Below, in pieces: positions 11,886 through 23,895 of a stretch of DNA of 64,000 bases (within the stretch, counting starts at the first letter, position 1; every line of letters starts with the position of its first letter). The DNA lies in assembly GCF_964340395.1 (NCBI RefSeq), contig NC_135567.1, positions 2,917,109 to 2,981,108 of the forward strand, written 5' to 3'. Source of the stretch: Glandiceps talaboti. Its lineage: Eukaryota > Hemichordata > Enteropneusta > Spengelidae. The notes under the pieces were generated by a model, which saw nothing but the letters and a program-made list of their open reading frames with translations, had not been told where the DNA came from and ran no database searches. The translations under genes were made by a program, and so were the position numbers.

Positions 11886-12240
11886 CTCGATTGGAAGATC
11901 GGCTATCGGGACATCTTCATCTAATTTTCTTTCTATTTTCTCCACTTTTTTCTCAACACAGTCCAACTGTTCTTGCATGAAATCTTGTTTAAGACTAATT
12001 CCACTCACAAAATTGAGCACTTTCACTGCTCCTCGATTACAACCAGTACAGTACCAGTGCAGTTGGACATCCTCACCTTTATTACTGCTGGCTCTGGCTT
12101 GCTTGCTTAGAAACTGATAAGTCTGCTTATTGACTTTCGCACATACAGGGTGGTACCAGGTCTCACACAGTTCACATTGAATACCATCATCATCTTCAAG
12201 TAACCTCTTATCACATACACAGATTAATGGCCAGCCAGTC
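11886..12240 (-). pseudogene. PHD-finger ORF1 remnant of a CR1-like LINE
   Basis: The minus strand is open for about 117 codons and encodes a complete Cys4-His-Cys3 PHD signature. It runs CVCDKRLLEDDDG (Cys1-2), IQCELCETWYHPVC (Cys3-4, His, Cys5), and about 30 residues later HWYCTGC (Cys6-8, with the usual aromatic before the last pair). A charged, coiled-coil-like segment follows (QEQLDCVEKKVEKIERKL). PHD fingers are known in ORF1 proteins of some CR1-type LINEs, where they may help nucleoprotein or chromatin contact. The frame runs directly into the RT of the neighbouring element with a stop or frame change near 11885. This implies loss of the rest of ORF1 and the whole endonuclease. The other end abuts the gypsy element. 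Confidence 0.75.
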
Positions 12241-12246
12241 CCATTT

Positions 12247-12886
12247 TTGAGGAAAAGTCAGTTGGTTCCAGAGATATGCAGTGCTGTGGCAAATCAGACA
12301 GTTACAATACCACCACGTAGTGAGATGCCCGTAACTGTTCGCCTTCAATCTGCAACTATGGGAGAGCCACCACCTCATGGTTACCCAGGTATTTTAGACC
12401 CTGATGAATCCTTTCGAGATGATAGGGGTTTAGCTGTAGCCCGAACTGTTTCCAGAGTTACCAATGGTGTTGCGCTAGTACAAGTTATGAACATCAGCGA
12501 ATAGCCTGTAGACTTGCATGAGGACACGCCTTTAGGATCTTTTGTAGCTACTAAGACTGATGAAGTAAGCTATACAGTGTCAAGAGTATATATATGAACT
12601 ATGTGAAACAAAGAAGCCAACAGCAACGGTATCACGTGTGGAAATCAGTAAGAACACATCAGAAATGGATAGTGGTATAGCCAAGATAGCACTTAATGAT
12701 GCAGCAATAACAGAACCTCAGAAAAGGAGAGTGGGGAATTTATTGAAGGAGTATTCCTGTGTATTTAGTAAGAACTCGATGGATAGAGGTCGGACCCATC
12801 TAGTCCAACATCATATACGGACAGGGAATGCTGCCCCTATAAAACAACGGCCTCGGCGTGTACCAGTGCATCTACAGGCAGAGATA
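12247..12886 (+). pseudogene. Gypsy protease-RT linker remnant
   Basis: Open stretches on the plus strand carry TVTIPPRSEMPVTVRL and, near 12800-12870, VQHHIRTGNAAPIKQRPRR. Both are conserved landmarks just before the RT of gypsy elements. At least two in-frame stops lie near 12505 and 12597. The frame is cut by the insertion that starts at 12887. Confidence 0.8.
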
Positions 12887-13020
12887 TGCATTTTTCTCGA
12901 CACTGTGTGAGAAGAGCCACTGGCTCAACAGTCTATCGAGATTAAATAAAGTCTAATAATTATAATAATAGTACATGATAATAATAATAATTGTAATAAT
13001 TGGGTTTACTCGAATATTAA

Positions 13021-13700
13021 CCACCCTACCTGGGGTAGTTTTGTATGCTGAGTTCAAAAAGGGGGTCATTTTATGAACATCTGTTGCCATGGTAACCAAA
13101 ATCACCATAATATGTTAATCATTTTTCCAAAAATTGACATAAAACATTGAAAAAAAAGATAATACAGTGAAAAAATGTCCTTGTATTAGACATGTATGAG
13201 TTAGTGCTATCTGGTGTAACATAAATTGTATAAAATTGGAAAGCTGTTTCCATGGAAACATATGGTAGAGTAAAAAATGTTGTGTTTGTTAAACACCTAC
13301 ATATCTGGAAAATAACATGATAAACCTACCGTAATTATAACATAGTTTATTAGCATATTGACTGCCCTATCTTGAGTAGTTTGTTATGCCGAGTTCAAAA
13401 ATAGATATCATTTTAGGAACATCTGTTGCCATGGTAACCTAAATCACCATATTATGCATTATTAGGCAAAATTTATGTAAAATTCGAAGAAAATTTTTTT
13501 TACAAACAAAATCCTTACTTTTGGCATATATGCACTAATGCTATCCATTGTAAGACAGATTATTTAAATTGGAGAGTGGCTTCCATGGAAACATAAAATA
13601 CGCTAAATTTTACAAATGCCATGTTTTACTAAAAAAAAATTACATCTGACATACACCTACAAACGAATGGGTTTGCTATTAAAATACCAAATATTTTGTT
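13021..13700. repeat. Diverged tandem duplication, ~340-bp unit
   Basis: Unit 1 (13021-13360) and unit 2 (13361-about 13700) share ordered landmarks at the same spacing: a CCCTA-C/T-CT start, atgc-gagttcaaaaa, acatctgttgccatggtaac, aaatcaccata and ttccatggaaacata. Divergence is substantial. Confidence 0.75.
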
Positions 13701-14855
13701 ACTCCAAGTCCTAATAAAATATGCAACTAGTCACAAACTGAGTGGTTGTAAATGCTTAACATGTATGTCAGAAGATCTGTGCCGATTACAAGGTCTAATT
13801 ACGATCCCAATTTTTTGAAGGGCCGGCCGGGCCAACTACACTACAACATGTCACGCGCAAGGAGGGTGCTACTATACGTCACGTGAACATAAACAACCCG
13901 GTGTGCGGGAATGTGAAGAAAATTGCAGGCCTTCGCTAGTTTTCTGTTAAATATTAAATGTATACACTGGCAACTGTTTGCAATAATGACAGCATAACAC
14001 AGCAATAAAGATATACTGTGTGAAATTACGATTTAATACAAATTACTCAGCTTTTAAATACAACCCCATCTTGACATATTCTTTTCAGTAACTGTTGTGC
14101 TGACATTTAAAAACATGTACGTTAACAAAGTCATCAGCTCTACATACCTTTAGCTATGAACAAAATTCAACTTTCCTTTCTTGGCAGTGTAAATCATATA
14201 CATATATGCATACGTAGTACATAGTCTACAGTTGAATATATGACATAAAAATTAATGTAACATAGGTCCGGTTTGACATTGACACCCGATACCAAAACAT
14301 ACATCCAAAGTTGCGTTCAACTTCAAGGAAACCGTTAGTTGCTTCATGATTAAACACTGTCCATTTTCACTGAGGTTATTTCCACGCAAATATATAAATA
14401 TATAGCCGTCACAAAATAATTGAATATTAGGTATCCTGTGCAACTCTGTAGGGTTGCACTCGTGCTGTATATGCTGCTGTTCGAAGCATACGATATGCAG
14501 TCCGACATAAACTCACAAGCAAATTCAAATATGGCCGGTCAGTCTTATCACAGTATCGTGTAGTCTGCAGGAAACGTCCACAATAACAATAAGTAAACAT
14601 CAGTAAGCGTCTAAAAAAAAACACACACTTGGTAGAGTTTTTTTAGTGTATGTTCGTTGAATTTAGCAGTCAGTATTGCCAAAGGAGTCATCACAATACA
14701 GATTTTGAGTGAAATTTTGTTGTGGATTTCTCTCATTGATCCACATAATACTGTGGTCTGATTGTTGCATGATGGGAAAATTTGGACCGGCCGATGAGGG
14801 CAGCATTCGAATGACAAACTCAGGTACTAGGTCTGGCACCAGCCCCCCCCCCTAC

Positions 14856-14866
14856 ACACACACAAA

Positions 14867-14899
<33 letters not shown>
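14856..14899. repeat. (CA)n microsatellite
   Basis: ACAC run with interruptions, preceded by a C9 run at about 14845. Confidence 0.9.
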
Positions 14900-14903
<4 letters not shown>

Positions 14904-15117
14904 TCACATACTTTTTTTTTTAAATTCATGTTTTCTGTTTATTATTCATTTTGAGCTTTTGAGCTTTATAAAGGAAAAATGTCCACATCTTATTATCCCT
15001 TTAAAATAAATATATTCTATAAGCTCACACGGATACATTTTATTGAAAGCACCATTCCTCTAAAACAAATTTGTGCAGACATTTTTATTATTATGTACTA
15101 TTAAAACCCCTTAACTT

Positions 15118-15118
<1 letters not shown>

Positions 15119-15165
<47 letters not shown>
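15119..15165. repeat. (AAT)n microsatellite at insertion edge
   Basis: About 15 TAA/AAT units forming the right border of the insertion in the gypsy element. Confidence 0.95.
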
Positions 15166-15166
<1 letters not shown>

Positions 15167-15708
15167 AACGACAAGTGAAAAACGTGTTGGAAAATTATGT
15201 CATAGAGGAGAGCAATTCACCATGGGCTTCTCCAGTAGTATTAGCAAGGAAGAAAGACATGTCCATCCGCTTCTGTGTCGATTACCGCAAAGTGAACTCA
15301 GTTACAGAAAGAGATGCTCATCCTTTACCAAGAATTGATGATACCTCGGATGCTTTGTCAGGATCTAGCCTTTATTCAGTTGTAGATCTTTGTTCAGGAT
15401 ATTGGCAGGTTGAAGTGCACCCAGACGATAGAGACAAGACTGCATTTACCACAGGAGTTGGCCGTTATAATTTTAAGGTCATGTCATTTGGATTAACAAA
15501 CGCACCACCAACTTTTCAGAGATTGATGGAATTAGTGTTGGCTGGTTTGGATTGGCGTAAATGTTTAGTTTACCTGGATGACATTATTATATTCAGCAAA
15601 GACTTTGAGGAACACATACAGAGCCTTGAAGAGGTGCTCAAAAGGATGGGGGTTGCTGGTTTGAAATTGAAAACTGTTTCAAGCCACTGTTGTGTTTTTG
15701 GGACATAA
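15166..15708 (+). pseudogene. Gypsy reverse transcriptase
   Basis: About 175 codons of RT. Landmarks are SNSPWASPVVLARKKD (start of the RT palm), FCVDYRKVNS, SVVDLCSGYWQVEV (first catalytic Asp), SFGLTNAPPTFQRLM, and YLDDIIIFSKDFEEH at about 15570 (YxDD catalytic pair). The frame ends at a stop (15706-15708) after a short loss of residues before the FLGH motif, where the next frame takes over. The function in an intact element is copying RNA to DNA. Confidence 0.92.
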
Positions 15709-18049
15709 GGTCTCAGCAGAAGATATATCTCCAGACCCTGACCTAACAGAACGTATACAGTCCTATCCTACTCCAATATGTGTAGCAGACGTTCGCCGCT
15801 TCTTAGGCTTAGCATCATATTATAGGAGGTTTGTAAAGAACTTTGCACTGATTGCAACACCCTTACACCACCTATCAGAGAAGGAAGTAAAATTTGAGTG
15901 GTCCGAAGATTGTAGTCATGCCTTTCAAGTACTTAAAACTGCCCTTGCCTGTCCACCAATACTTGCATACCCAGACTTTACCAAGACTTTCTACATTCAC
16001 GCTGATGCCTCACATTCTGCAGTAGGAGTTGTTTTAGCACAGAGACATGAAGGGGGAGAGAAAGTAATAGCATATGCAAGCCATGCCCTTAACAAGGTGG
16101 AGAGAAGGTGGGCCACATATTATAAGGAACTTTTTGCTATTGTGTGGAGAATAATACATTTCCGCCCTTACTTATGTGGAGCACAGTTTCATGTTGTAAC
16201 TGACCACAAACCTCTGGTAGGATTACGGGATATTAAAGCTGGTAATGATCCCACAGGATGTAGAGAGAGATGGGCTATAGAAGTGAGTATGTATGACTTC
16301 ACCGTAAAACATAGAGGTGGGAAATATCACTCAAACGCTGATGCCATGTCTAGATTAAACTCCAAAGAGGGCACTGATGAAGAAATGTCACTTGAGCAGG
16401 AATGGTGTTGTCCAGTCTTGTCAACTCGTGGTAACAATAACTCTGAAATTCAGAGTACACAGGTAATTAATGAAGTATCATACTCAAAGTTAACTGGTGG
16501 TAATACTCTGTTGGACTTTAAAAGGGGACAGCAAGAAGATACAGTATTACAAGAAGTTTTATCATGGTTACAGACAGGAAAGAAACCATCAAAACAGTAC
16601 CTGAAAGGGAAGAACTGGAGATTGAAAGCGTTATGGCATAAAGTTGACAGTTTGCAAGTGGTGAAGGGAGTAATATGCAAAAAATGGAGTATATATGATG
16701 GTCAAAGAGTAAGACATTTGCACCTTGTTCCGGATGCAATAGTCAACACTGCATTGAAAGAACTGCATGATGGTGCCATGTCTGGTCACATTGGAGTAAA
16801 GAGAACAGTAGAAAGATGTAGACAGCGGTTCTATTGGCCTGGAATGAGTCAAGATGTTAGGAGATGGGTTCAAAGCTGCCAGCTGTGCCAAAGAAGGAAA
16901 CCACCAGCACCAAAGGCAAGGGCACCTATGCAAAATATATCAGTAACCCGCCCATTTGAGATGGTTGCAGCAGACCTGAATGAGTTACCCATGTCTAAAA
17001 AGGGAAATCGCTATACTCTAGTTGTGATGGACTACTTCACTAAATATGTCAACATTTATGCTTTATCTAACCAAAAGGCAACTACTGTAGCCAGAAAGAT
17101 ATTTGGAGAATATATTGCAGAGCATGGAGTATTTGAAATATTTCACTCAGATCAGGGACGTAATTTTGAGTCCCAGGTGATGACAGAACCCTGTGCACTA
17201 CTACAAATATATAAATCACGCACTACTCCATATCACCCGCAGTCGGACGGGGTGGTCGAAAGGTTCAACCGGACTTTGGCGGAGATGTTGGCAAAATGTG
17301 TTGCACAGTATGGTGATGAGTGGGACGATCATATATCTAAGATTGCGCTAGCTTATAATACAAGTGTTCATGAAAGCACAGGACAAACTCCATATTTTCT
17401 CAATCGTGGGAGAGAAGCTAGACTACCAATAGATATACTGTATGGAAGTACTCCAGATGAGGCAGTTGCGGCTCCTATTACACATGCAAGGCGTGTTGTC
17501 ACCAACTTGAAAACTGTCTTTCTACAGGTACGTGAAACATTTGGTAGATCGAAAAGAAGACAGAAGGTTGGGTATGATATATGGGCTCACCATCAACCAT
17601 ATGACGTTGGAGATAAAGTGTGGCTACATGACCCAAAGACCAGAAGGGGTAGATATCAGAAACTTAGATTGCCATGGGTTGGTCCATTTATAGTAAAGAA
17701 GAGAATATTGGGTCCAGATGGAGAGCCAGGTGTGGTATACCGCATACAACAGGAAGGACCCCACCGTAGGCGATTAGTGGTACATCACAATAGACTGAAA
17801 CCATGTATAGACTTACAACGAGATGACCTACATTCACCACCTTCAGTAAGTTTACAGAGACAAGGGGATAATGAGAGTCAAAGGGAAATAGAAATTGAGA
17901 GTTCAACTCCTGCTCCTGGTGGCTATGTGATTATTCCTGGAAGGCAGCAGATTGAAAATGGGGAGGATAAGGATGTAAATGAGAGACTGAATGTAGCTGA
18001 AAAAACAACATACTTGGGAGATGAGAGATGTGCCAGTAGTAGAAAATAA
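15692..18049 (+). pseudogene. Gypsy RNase H and integrase
   Basis: A long frame of about 785 codons continuing pol after a frameshift. The end of RT (FLGHKVS, YYRRFVKNF) leads to RNase H with FYIHADAS (Asp, residue about 100), KELFAIV (Glu) and VVTDHKPL (Asp), then DAMSRL. The integrase HHCC zinc-binding region is at residues about 355-397 (LHDGAMSGH, then SCQLCQRRK). The DDE core has Asp near residue 427 (VAADLNE), Asp near 485 (FHSDQGRNF) and Glu near 522 (VERFNR). A GPY/F-type module follows (LPWVGPFIVKKR, about residue 660). No stops occur, so this part decayed less than the 5' side. The annotated beginning is the frameshift point, not a true start. Confidence 0.94.
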
Positions 18050-18113
18050 TGTGCTAGTAGTAGAAAATAATGTGCCAGAAGTAGAAAATAATGTGCCAGA
18101 AGTGGAAGAAAAT
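18029..18113 (+). repeat. 21-bp tandem repeat in pol tail
   Basis: Four imperfect 21-bp units encode (V-P-V/E-V-E-N-N) heptads in the frame 18021-18206. That frame then gives LRPQVTRSG and a stop at 18206, a typical gypsy C-terminal end. The main pol frame instead stops at 18049, so a frameshift lies just before or within the repeat. Confidence 0.85.
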
Positions 18114-18206
18114 ATATTGGATCCAGGGCAGAATGAACATGTGTTGCGCCCTCAGGTGACAAGATCAGGACTGGTAACCAGAGTACTAGCAAGGTACACA
18201 GAGTAG

Positions 18207-19217
18207 AAGAGGAAAACAATATGATAAAATGTGTACTTTGAATGTGTTATCAAGGACAGTATCTAGACTGTGACCAAAGTCAATATTGTGTGTTTTGACG
18301 GACCCATACCAGGACATTGCCACTTGGACATTGTGCGGATAATAATATGTACTACCAATAATAGGATATCAATGTGTAATTACTGGTTTACATTACCTGA
18401 TGCCGTCCATGGATTTATTGTTAATTGTGTACAGTTTGCTGGATTAGGGTGAGGAGTTGTGTAACATGTTTGTGTTCAATTCTGAATGCTACAATGAAAC
18501 CATTGTGACGATGGCTACGAACTGTTTCGGTTTTACTGCATTTAACAAGGATGTCAGACATTCTCTCTTGCTGAGAGCGTAAATCTGTACAATGAGACAA
18601 CGAAATATAGTTCTGTAGATGACACATCTGATATGACTATTTTTAGTGAAGGCAATGGGTTCATCTCTATGTCCCAGCCATCAAGCTAACTGCCTCATAA
18701 ATTATATATTACCAAAGTTACTTAATAATTGTTGCAGTCAATTTTCAAGCCGCGGAAGTCAATAAGTTGGTAATCCGTTTATGTCATCCTTGAGTAAAGA
18801 AATGGACCATTCTAAAAGAGCAGACTATGTCAAATCGATAACATTAAGCTATAGCCTAAAATGGCTGAACACCACTTTCGTTGATTACAGCTAGATAGTC
18901 CAACGACTTGTGGTAGGGACAGTCCCTAATGACTCACTGTGAAAGTTACAGGTAGCATGAATGGACGCAAATCACAAAGAAGTACATTATTAACATGACA
19001 AATAGACATGCTTGAGTGATATAAAGTTTACTTGTCTCTTGAGATGAGAAGTGCGCCACCATACAGCATTATGCAGTAAGCTATTCATCATTACGTCACC
19101 TTTGACCAAATCGTTTTCTACTTAGCATCCGGTATTTCCCCCCAACGCATGCCAATAATAAACCTAAGAATACCTTGTCGACTAGTTACTACTTCTTTTT
19201 GGATGTGGGCCATACTA
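18207..19217. other. No gene recognised
   Basis: Downstream of the gypsy stop. The 3' LTR, if present, would lie here, but with no second copy its ends cannot be fixed. Confidence 0.4.
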
Positions 19218-19476
19218 CACTAGTAGAAAAAATAGTACAGTTTACGACATTTTCCGTACTATAGTTCAGATTGAGTTCAATTCTGTACTTTTATGCTGAT
19301 GAGGTGGACGTTTCTGTACTTTCCCATTAGCGCCTGTCTAATCGGATTATACTCGATCTGAAAAATAGTTCAGATTGCGAGTCGGAAGTGATTTGAATAC
19401 ATTTGCATTTAGTTCAGAATATATTCATGAGTTCACCCCCATAACCGGGCAGTAAACAAATGAATATTCAAATCTA
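19218..19476 (+). repeat. 258-bp dispersed repeat, copy 1
   Basis: Identical by eye over about 258 bp to the reverse complement of 60024-60282. It begins (c)actagtagaaaaaatag and ends at gaatattcaaatcta. It contains several short repeats of gttcaga and gtact. There are no terminal inverted repeats and no evident poly-A. The flanks are unrelated, so this is a mobile unit or a very recent copy. Confidence 0.92.
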
Positions 19477-19740
19477 TCTCGCCTGCATGTGATTCAAGGC
19501 GTGTACACTAATTGTTTGACCCACAGAAAACTAACAGTAACACTATTTAGTTAGTTAGTTGTCTGTGTTTGACCACATGAAGGCGGAGGGGGAGGGTGCA
19601 AAAGAAAAGGGTTACACACATGTACAGTGTATGATATGATGAGAGCTACATTTAATGTACATGTACATACGAACTGACATGTATACGTACATGTACAACT
19701 ACGCTAGCATGTAAACGTTAGCAAAAACTCTTACTACTAC

Positions 19741-19772
19741 CTCAGACCACTAAAATACTAGAGTGGTCTGAG
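19741..19772. repeat. Perfect 11-bp inverted repeat
   Basis: CTCAGACCACT, a 10-nt spacer, then its exact complement AGTGGTCTGAG. The same word recurs at about 20891, 55443 and 55506. Confidence 0.85.
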
Positions 19773-20699
19773 CTACTACTACTTGCAAAAAGTATTTACA
19801 AGCATTTCCATGTAGGTCAATGAAATATCACCTATGTGGGTTATACTTCAATAGTCGGTCAAACAGCGTAAAGGTCTACATTCTACAATGACAGACATGA
19901 TTGTTCAACTCGGTGCGATCTAAGATGAATTCACGGTGTATATTTGGTTACGTCGCCTTTGAATTGATGATGACGACTCGTCCGACCTAGACTGTTCTGG
20001 TCCAGTTTCAAGTGAAAGTCAGAATTATCACGGTGCCATTGATTATACTAACTGTGATGAAACTCGCCCACTCTAGTCTCTATGACTTCATTAGCCCCAA
20101 ATGCAAGAACTTAATAATGGTATTGTAAATCGAAGTTCATGCATGCTCTGACTGTCGCCTGTTTTTTGTTTTCTTACATTTTATACAATTTTGAATTGTT
20201 AGCTTTGTATTTCCTGCATTAATGTTGAAAACTGGTCTTTTTACTGTGCGTCTTCAATGCGCAGGTAAAATAGTGTGTTAATCTAGCATCGTGAGTACGC
20301 GCTCGCTTATGGTTTCGCATACCTTGGACTGCCTGTCATTCAGTATTGTTTTAGCCTATTTATTTCTAAAGAAAAATGGTCTGTAAAGGGACTGCTTTAG
20401 TTGTCACAGTGCCTTTGTGGATTTATAAATCGATTTATGACAAGTGAGTCTACCTATTTTTTTTCCGACCCACTCAGTCAAGGAGTGCGATACACCAATC
20501 ACCGTGTATTTAGCTTTGTATACAGTGTATGGATAATAGCAAGTTTCGGGACTGAAAAATCATAAATTGTTTGTTAGACTTATTTTTTATTCAATGTAAT
20601 CTGGGTTGATTGGGAATTTTCAGATATCAGGATTTAAACCTCGGATTTCAACTCAGAAAGGCTATATTTTTTGCCTCAGTCTGAATTATATTAGTAGAA

Positions 20700-20746
20700 C
20701 TCTCACCAACGTTCCCAATGTGAAGTGATCTGAAAGTTGGTGAGAG
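20700..20746. repeat. Perfect 11-bp inverted repeat
   Basis: CTCTCACCAAC at 20700-20710 pairs with GTTGGTGAGAG at 20736-20746 around a 25-nt loop. Confidence 0.8.
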
Positions 20747-23739
20747 GTCCTCACGTTGGATTGCAGCACTGCATGTTCTTGCCGAGAAAGAGGTGTAGTA
20801 ATTATGGTTTAAAACTGACTTTTACAAACGCCAGTCGTGTAGGGTCTATGATTTTTTATGTTGTGGATGAATGCGGCACTTTGATCTGAACCTCAGACCA
20901 CTATAATAGGAACAGACTAGAATCGCTTTTTGTTTTAGGTGTGAATGGGGCTCTAAACCCATCTTCTCTGTCGTGCATGGTTACCCTTCAAACCTGCTTC
21001 AAGCCGAACGTTGTGCAAAACGATACTTCGTGTCTTTACGGTTTTTTTTTGCAATTGTGTTTTAGTGGCCTGAGTCTGAACAAGTGTTCATACAGTACAG
21101 CAAAGTCCCACCAACAAAATCCATAGCAATAGATGCAGGAAAACCTCAGTATGGGCGACGGTGAAATCATGGTGTTAATTCTAAAACTTTTGAAAGCAAG
21201 AACATATGTTTGTGCAACTTTTGTATTAAAAGCATACCATTCCAATTCAAGGACAACGATTTTGTTCAGAAATGGTGGTAGGACTATAATCCTTCCTACC
21301 TCCTTCCTTCCTACCTCCATAGTTCAAAACCGCTGATCGTAACTGCATGGTACAGCGCATCTACATTTATTTCTGAGTTCCGGAGGGCATTATTTGATAA
21401 GTACCCCATTCGTCCCTGTATTAGATCTTGTATAGTCATAACATTACAAAGATATGTGATTGTTGTGATCATTTCATTTGCTCATTATGTATTCAAGTGT
21501 AGTCAAATTTTCTTAGGTGTATGAGCAACTTTACTTCACCAATAAATTCTACTTTCTCACGAGTATTGTAAAATAACATGGCTATAATATGATACTACAC
21601 AGCACGTTTTAGACGTATTTGCATATCAATGTCATCTTCAAATTTTCTTGAAGAATTCTTCATCCAGATACTCTAACATACCTGCACACCAAATGTCAGC
21701 CCATTCAATCGATTAGTTCTGCGGCTGTCATTCATTTTTACTTTGAATTCTTTTATTTACAAAACAAATGACAGTTTTTGACCCCAAAAATGACCAAAAA
21801 CAGAAAATTGAAAATATCTTGCTGTCATAAACAAATATGAATAGACTTCTCGATAAAATTCCATTTACTCATTGGGAACATCGAACGTACAATGTCAAAC
21901 AGTCGCACTGGCGCAAAGTATCATGGGAAAACTTTCTTTGGCACACCTCACTTAGGAAATATAGCCGCAACAAAAAAGTTAATACTGGGATCATGTCTTT
22001 TTAAATTTAGCCTTTACCTTATAGAATAGAAGTATCAAAAGTGTATGCACTAACAAGTATCTGTGGTTTGTGCAAACATGCCAAATCGCTGATGATTATT
22101 AAACAACAAAACTTTGCATACCATTGTCATTAATAATTCTACGTTTTACTTCTGAATCAGTTCTAAACACTTACGATTGAAATGATCGTCAACGATACGC
22201 TGATTTGTAGTTGAGGGTAATTAAAAATATTTTACAATGACGATTTCGACCATTAGCCGATGGAGGTGACCCCAACCAAACCTGTCACAAGATGTAAACT
22301 TGCACACTTTTTTGTGTCAATATGTCTGTTCTGGTCAGTCTGTTTTGGGAATTTATGGTACACTCACTGTCGCAGTTTTCAGCCAGGGTCACGTTATTCG
22401 ACGATTACTATTTGGATAAACACTGCAAAAAAGTAACACCCGTCATTGTTGCTTAGACATTTTCCTAGGGTCTTTTTCAACATGATTTATAGTAAGAAGT
22501 AACTTTGTTGATGGTGTAGTCACTGAATTTATAACCCTACATCGATGACTTAGTAATTGAACACGCAAATGAATTATCATGAACACTGATCTACAACCGA
22601 TCCGACCCTGGGATTCGATCACAATTCATGGCGTCGCTTGCCAGCCTATGTCTATGTCTTGGTCACGCAAACGTGAACACTCTGATATCTGAAACACTTC
22701 TTTGCTCCAGATACGCACCTTTTTTTCATGGAAAATGTCATATAGTTTGAAGTAAGCTGGGAGAAAATATTAATGAGATATTTGTAGATTTAAATAAGAG
22801 TGAAATGATAGTCAAGTGATTTTGAACCATCTCCGTGTATTTTGCTTTAGCGAAAACACTGACAACTACTAGTATGTGATCGCCCGGTCGTCAAATTGCA
22901 AAGGACAATGAAGAACAGCTGAACACCTTCCTGTGGTCATCTGTTCCTTTCCGTACCGACTCTCAATTGTTTTGCTGCGTTTACTTGTATATCTTTAATA
23001 ACAATAGTTTTTTAACTAACACCAATGTTCTTCCACTTTCTTTGCTTTCAAAATCAGTCACTTACTGTTGTAGCCAGTCAAAGACAGCCATCCTCAACTG
23101 GAAACACACCATGACAACAAAGATATACCAGAAAGTCATGACGTTTTGAATCATATCATTCGGCCCCCAACCCTGTTTTTGACAATTAAAAAATGCTCTA
23201 CTACCCATCACAGCCAGTATCAATCAGACTTTTTCCATATATTATATTCCACCCTAACTTAACCCATATGACCGCCCCATTTATAACTCGTATGTCCGGA
23301 CATGAACATGATTGGCTTTTCGCTGACCAAGGGGTATGAGACCATATGTGGAAGTGGGGGATAAGCTTATCAAATATGACCGTAGTTCCATGTAAATTAA
23401 AACTTATAGTTATGCTTATAGTCGTTACGTTTTCAGTTTATTGTGGTACCCGATTGATGCTTTCTCTGAAGATGCCGACGGGATCAGTCTAAAATTCAGT
23501 TCTGGTGTATAAACTACAATGTATCACACATATCATGACTCTCACTATCCAATCCATCGGCTATACACTGGAGAACACAAGGACTATACTGACTGTTTTC
23601 TATCCAGCACGAAATAAATTGAGAATACGTGGAACTTATATGTACATGAACAGTAGCTCCGACAACTCTGACAAGTCTCTATATACCCCACCAGGCCTCT
23701 TTGCTGGAGTTCGCGGAGCGTGTGTTGTCAGTGCTAATC

Positions 23740-23895
23740 TCGTCTAGTTCCTATCACCGTGTTCCTAAACAGTATCGTTACCATTTACACCTCCACTCAC
23801 TAAACTTGGTTTAGTCATAGAAAATAGAGAGGACCCTCTCTATTGTCTATGGTTTAGTTAGATACCAATTGGCATCTGGACTAGAGCTAATCACG
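23740..23895. repeat. Dispersed repeat shared with 54380-54770
   Basis: The block with tagttcctat, tatcgttaccattta and cacctccactcac, and then gtttagttag with attggcatc and gact, recurs in the same order at 54385-54428 and 54726-54760. At 23816 a small foldback lies between the two shared blocks; at 54.4-54.7 kb about 300 bp of other DNA separates them. Confidence 0.65.
23816..23852. repeat. Mini-foldback (CATAGA...TCTATG)
   Basis: CATAGAAAATAGAGAGG and CCTCTCTATTGTCTATG pair almost fully across a 2-3 nt loop. One of four related small palindromes in the window. Confidence 0.8.

Larger units (their letters stand above)
12887..15165. mobile_element. 2.28-kb non-coding insertion inside the gypsy RT
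   Basis: The gypsy coding sequence stops matching after 12886 and resumes at 15166, so the intervening 2279 bp is an insertion. The only candidate duplication is the 3 bp ATA at each side. The right end is an (AAT)n run of about 47 bp; the left end contains AATAAA followed by TAA-rich sequence. Inside are a diverged 340-bp tandem duplication (13021-13700), a short CA run, and no sustained coding frame. It may be a non-autonomous retroposon, or several nested insertions. I do not recognise the family. Confidence 0.65.
12241..18206 (+). mobile_element. Ty3/gypsy retrotransposon pol, 5' truncated and interrupted
   Basis: Plus-strand pol remains of a Metaviridae-type LTR retrotransposon. Order: protease-RT linker (12247-12886), foreign insertion (12887-15165), reverse transcriptase (15166-15700), RNase H, integrase and C-terminal tail (15692-18206). 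Gag and protease catalytic regions are missing; the left boundary coincides with the CR1-like ORF1 remnant at 12240. I found no pair of long terminal repeats. A purine-rich run follows the stop at 18206 and could be a polypurine tract. There is no chromodomain. Several breaks make it non-functional: 5' loss, stops in the linker, the insertion, a small deletion with frameshift near 15690, and a frame change near 18030. Confidence 0.93.
19477..23800. other. Mostly unannotated intergenic DNA
   Basis: No credible coding exon, LINE or satellite was seen. It contains two small hairpins (19741-19772, 20700-20746) and scattered copies of the CTCAGACCAC word. Short open frames around 20941-21336 overlap on both strands and lack coding features. 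Confidence 0.5.

Noticed and set aside
16450-17906. Minus-strand frames opposite the gypsy integrase
   Set aside because: Antisense shadows of a clearly coding pol frame.
19285-19400. Hammerhead ribozyme in the 258-bp repeat (ctgatgagg followed later by gaaa)
   Set aside because: No stem II between the two words and the spacing is wrong; only a chance core word.
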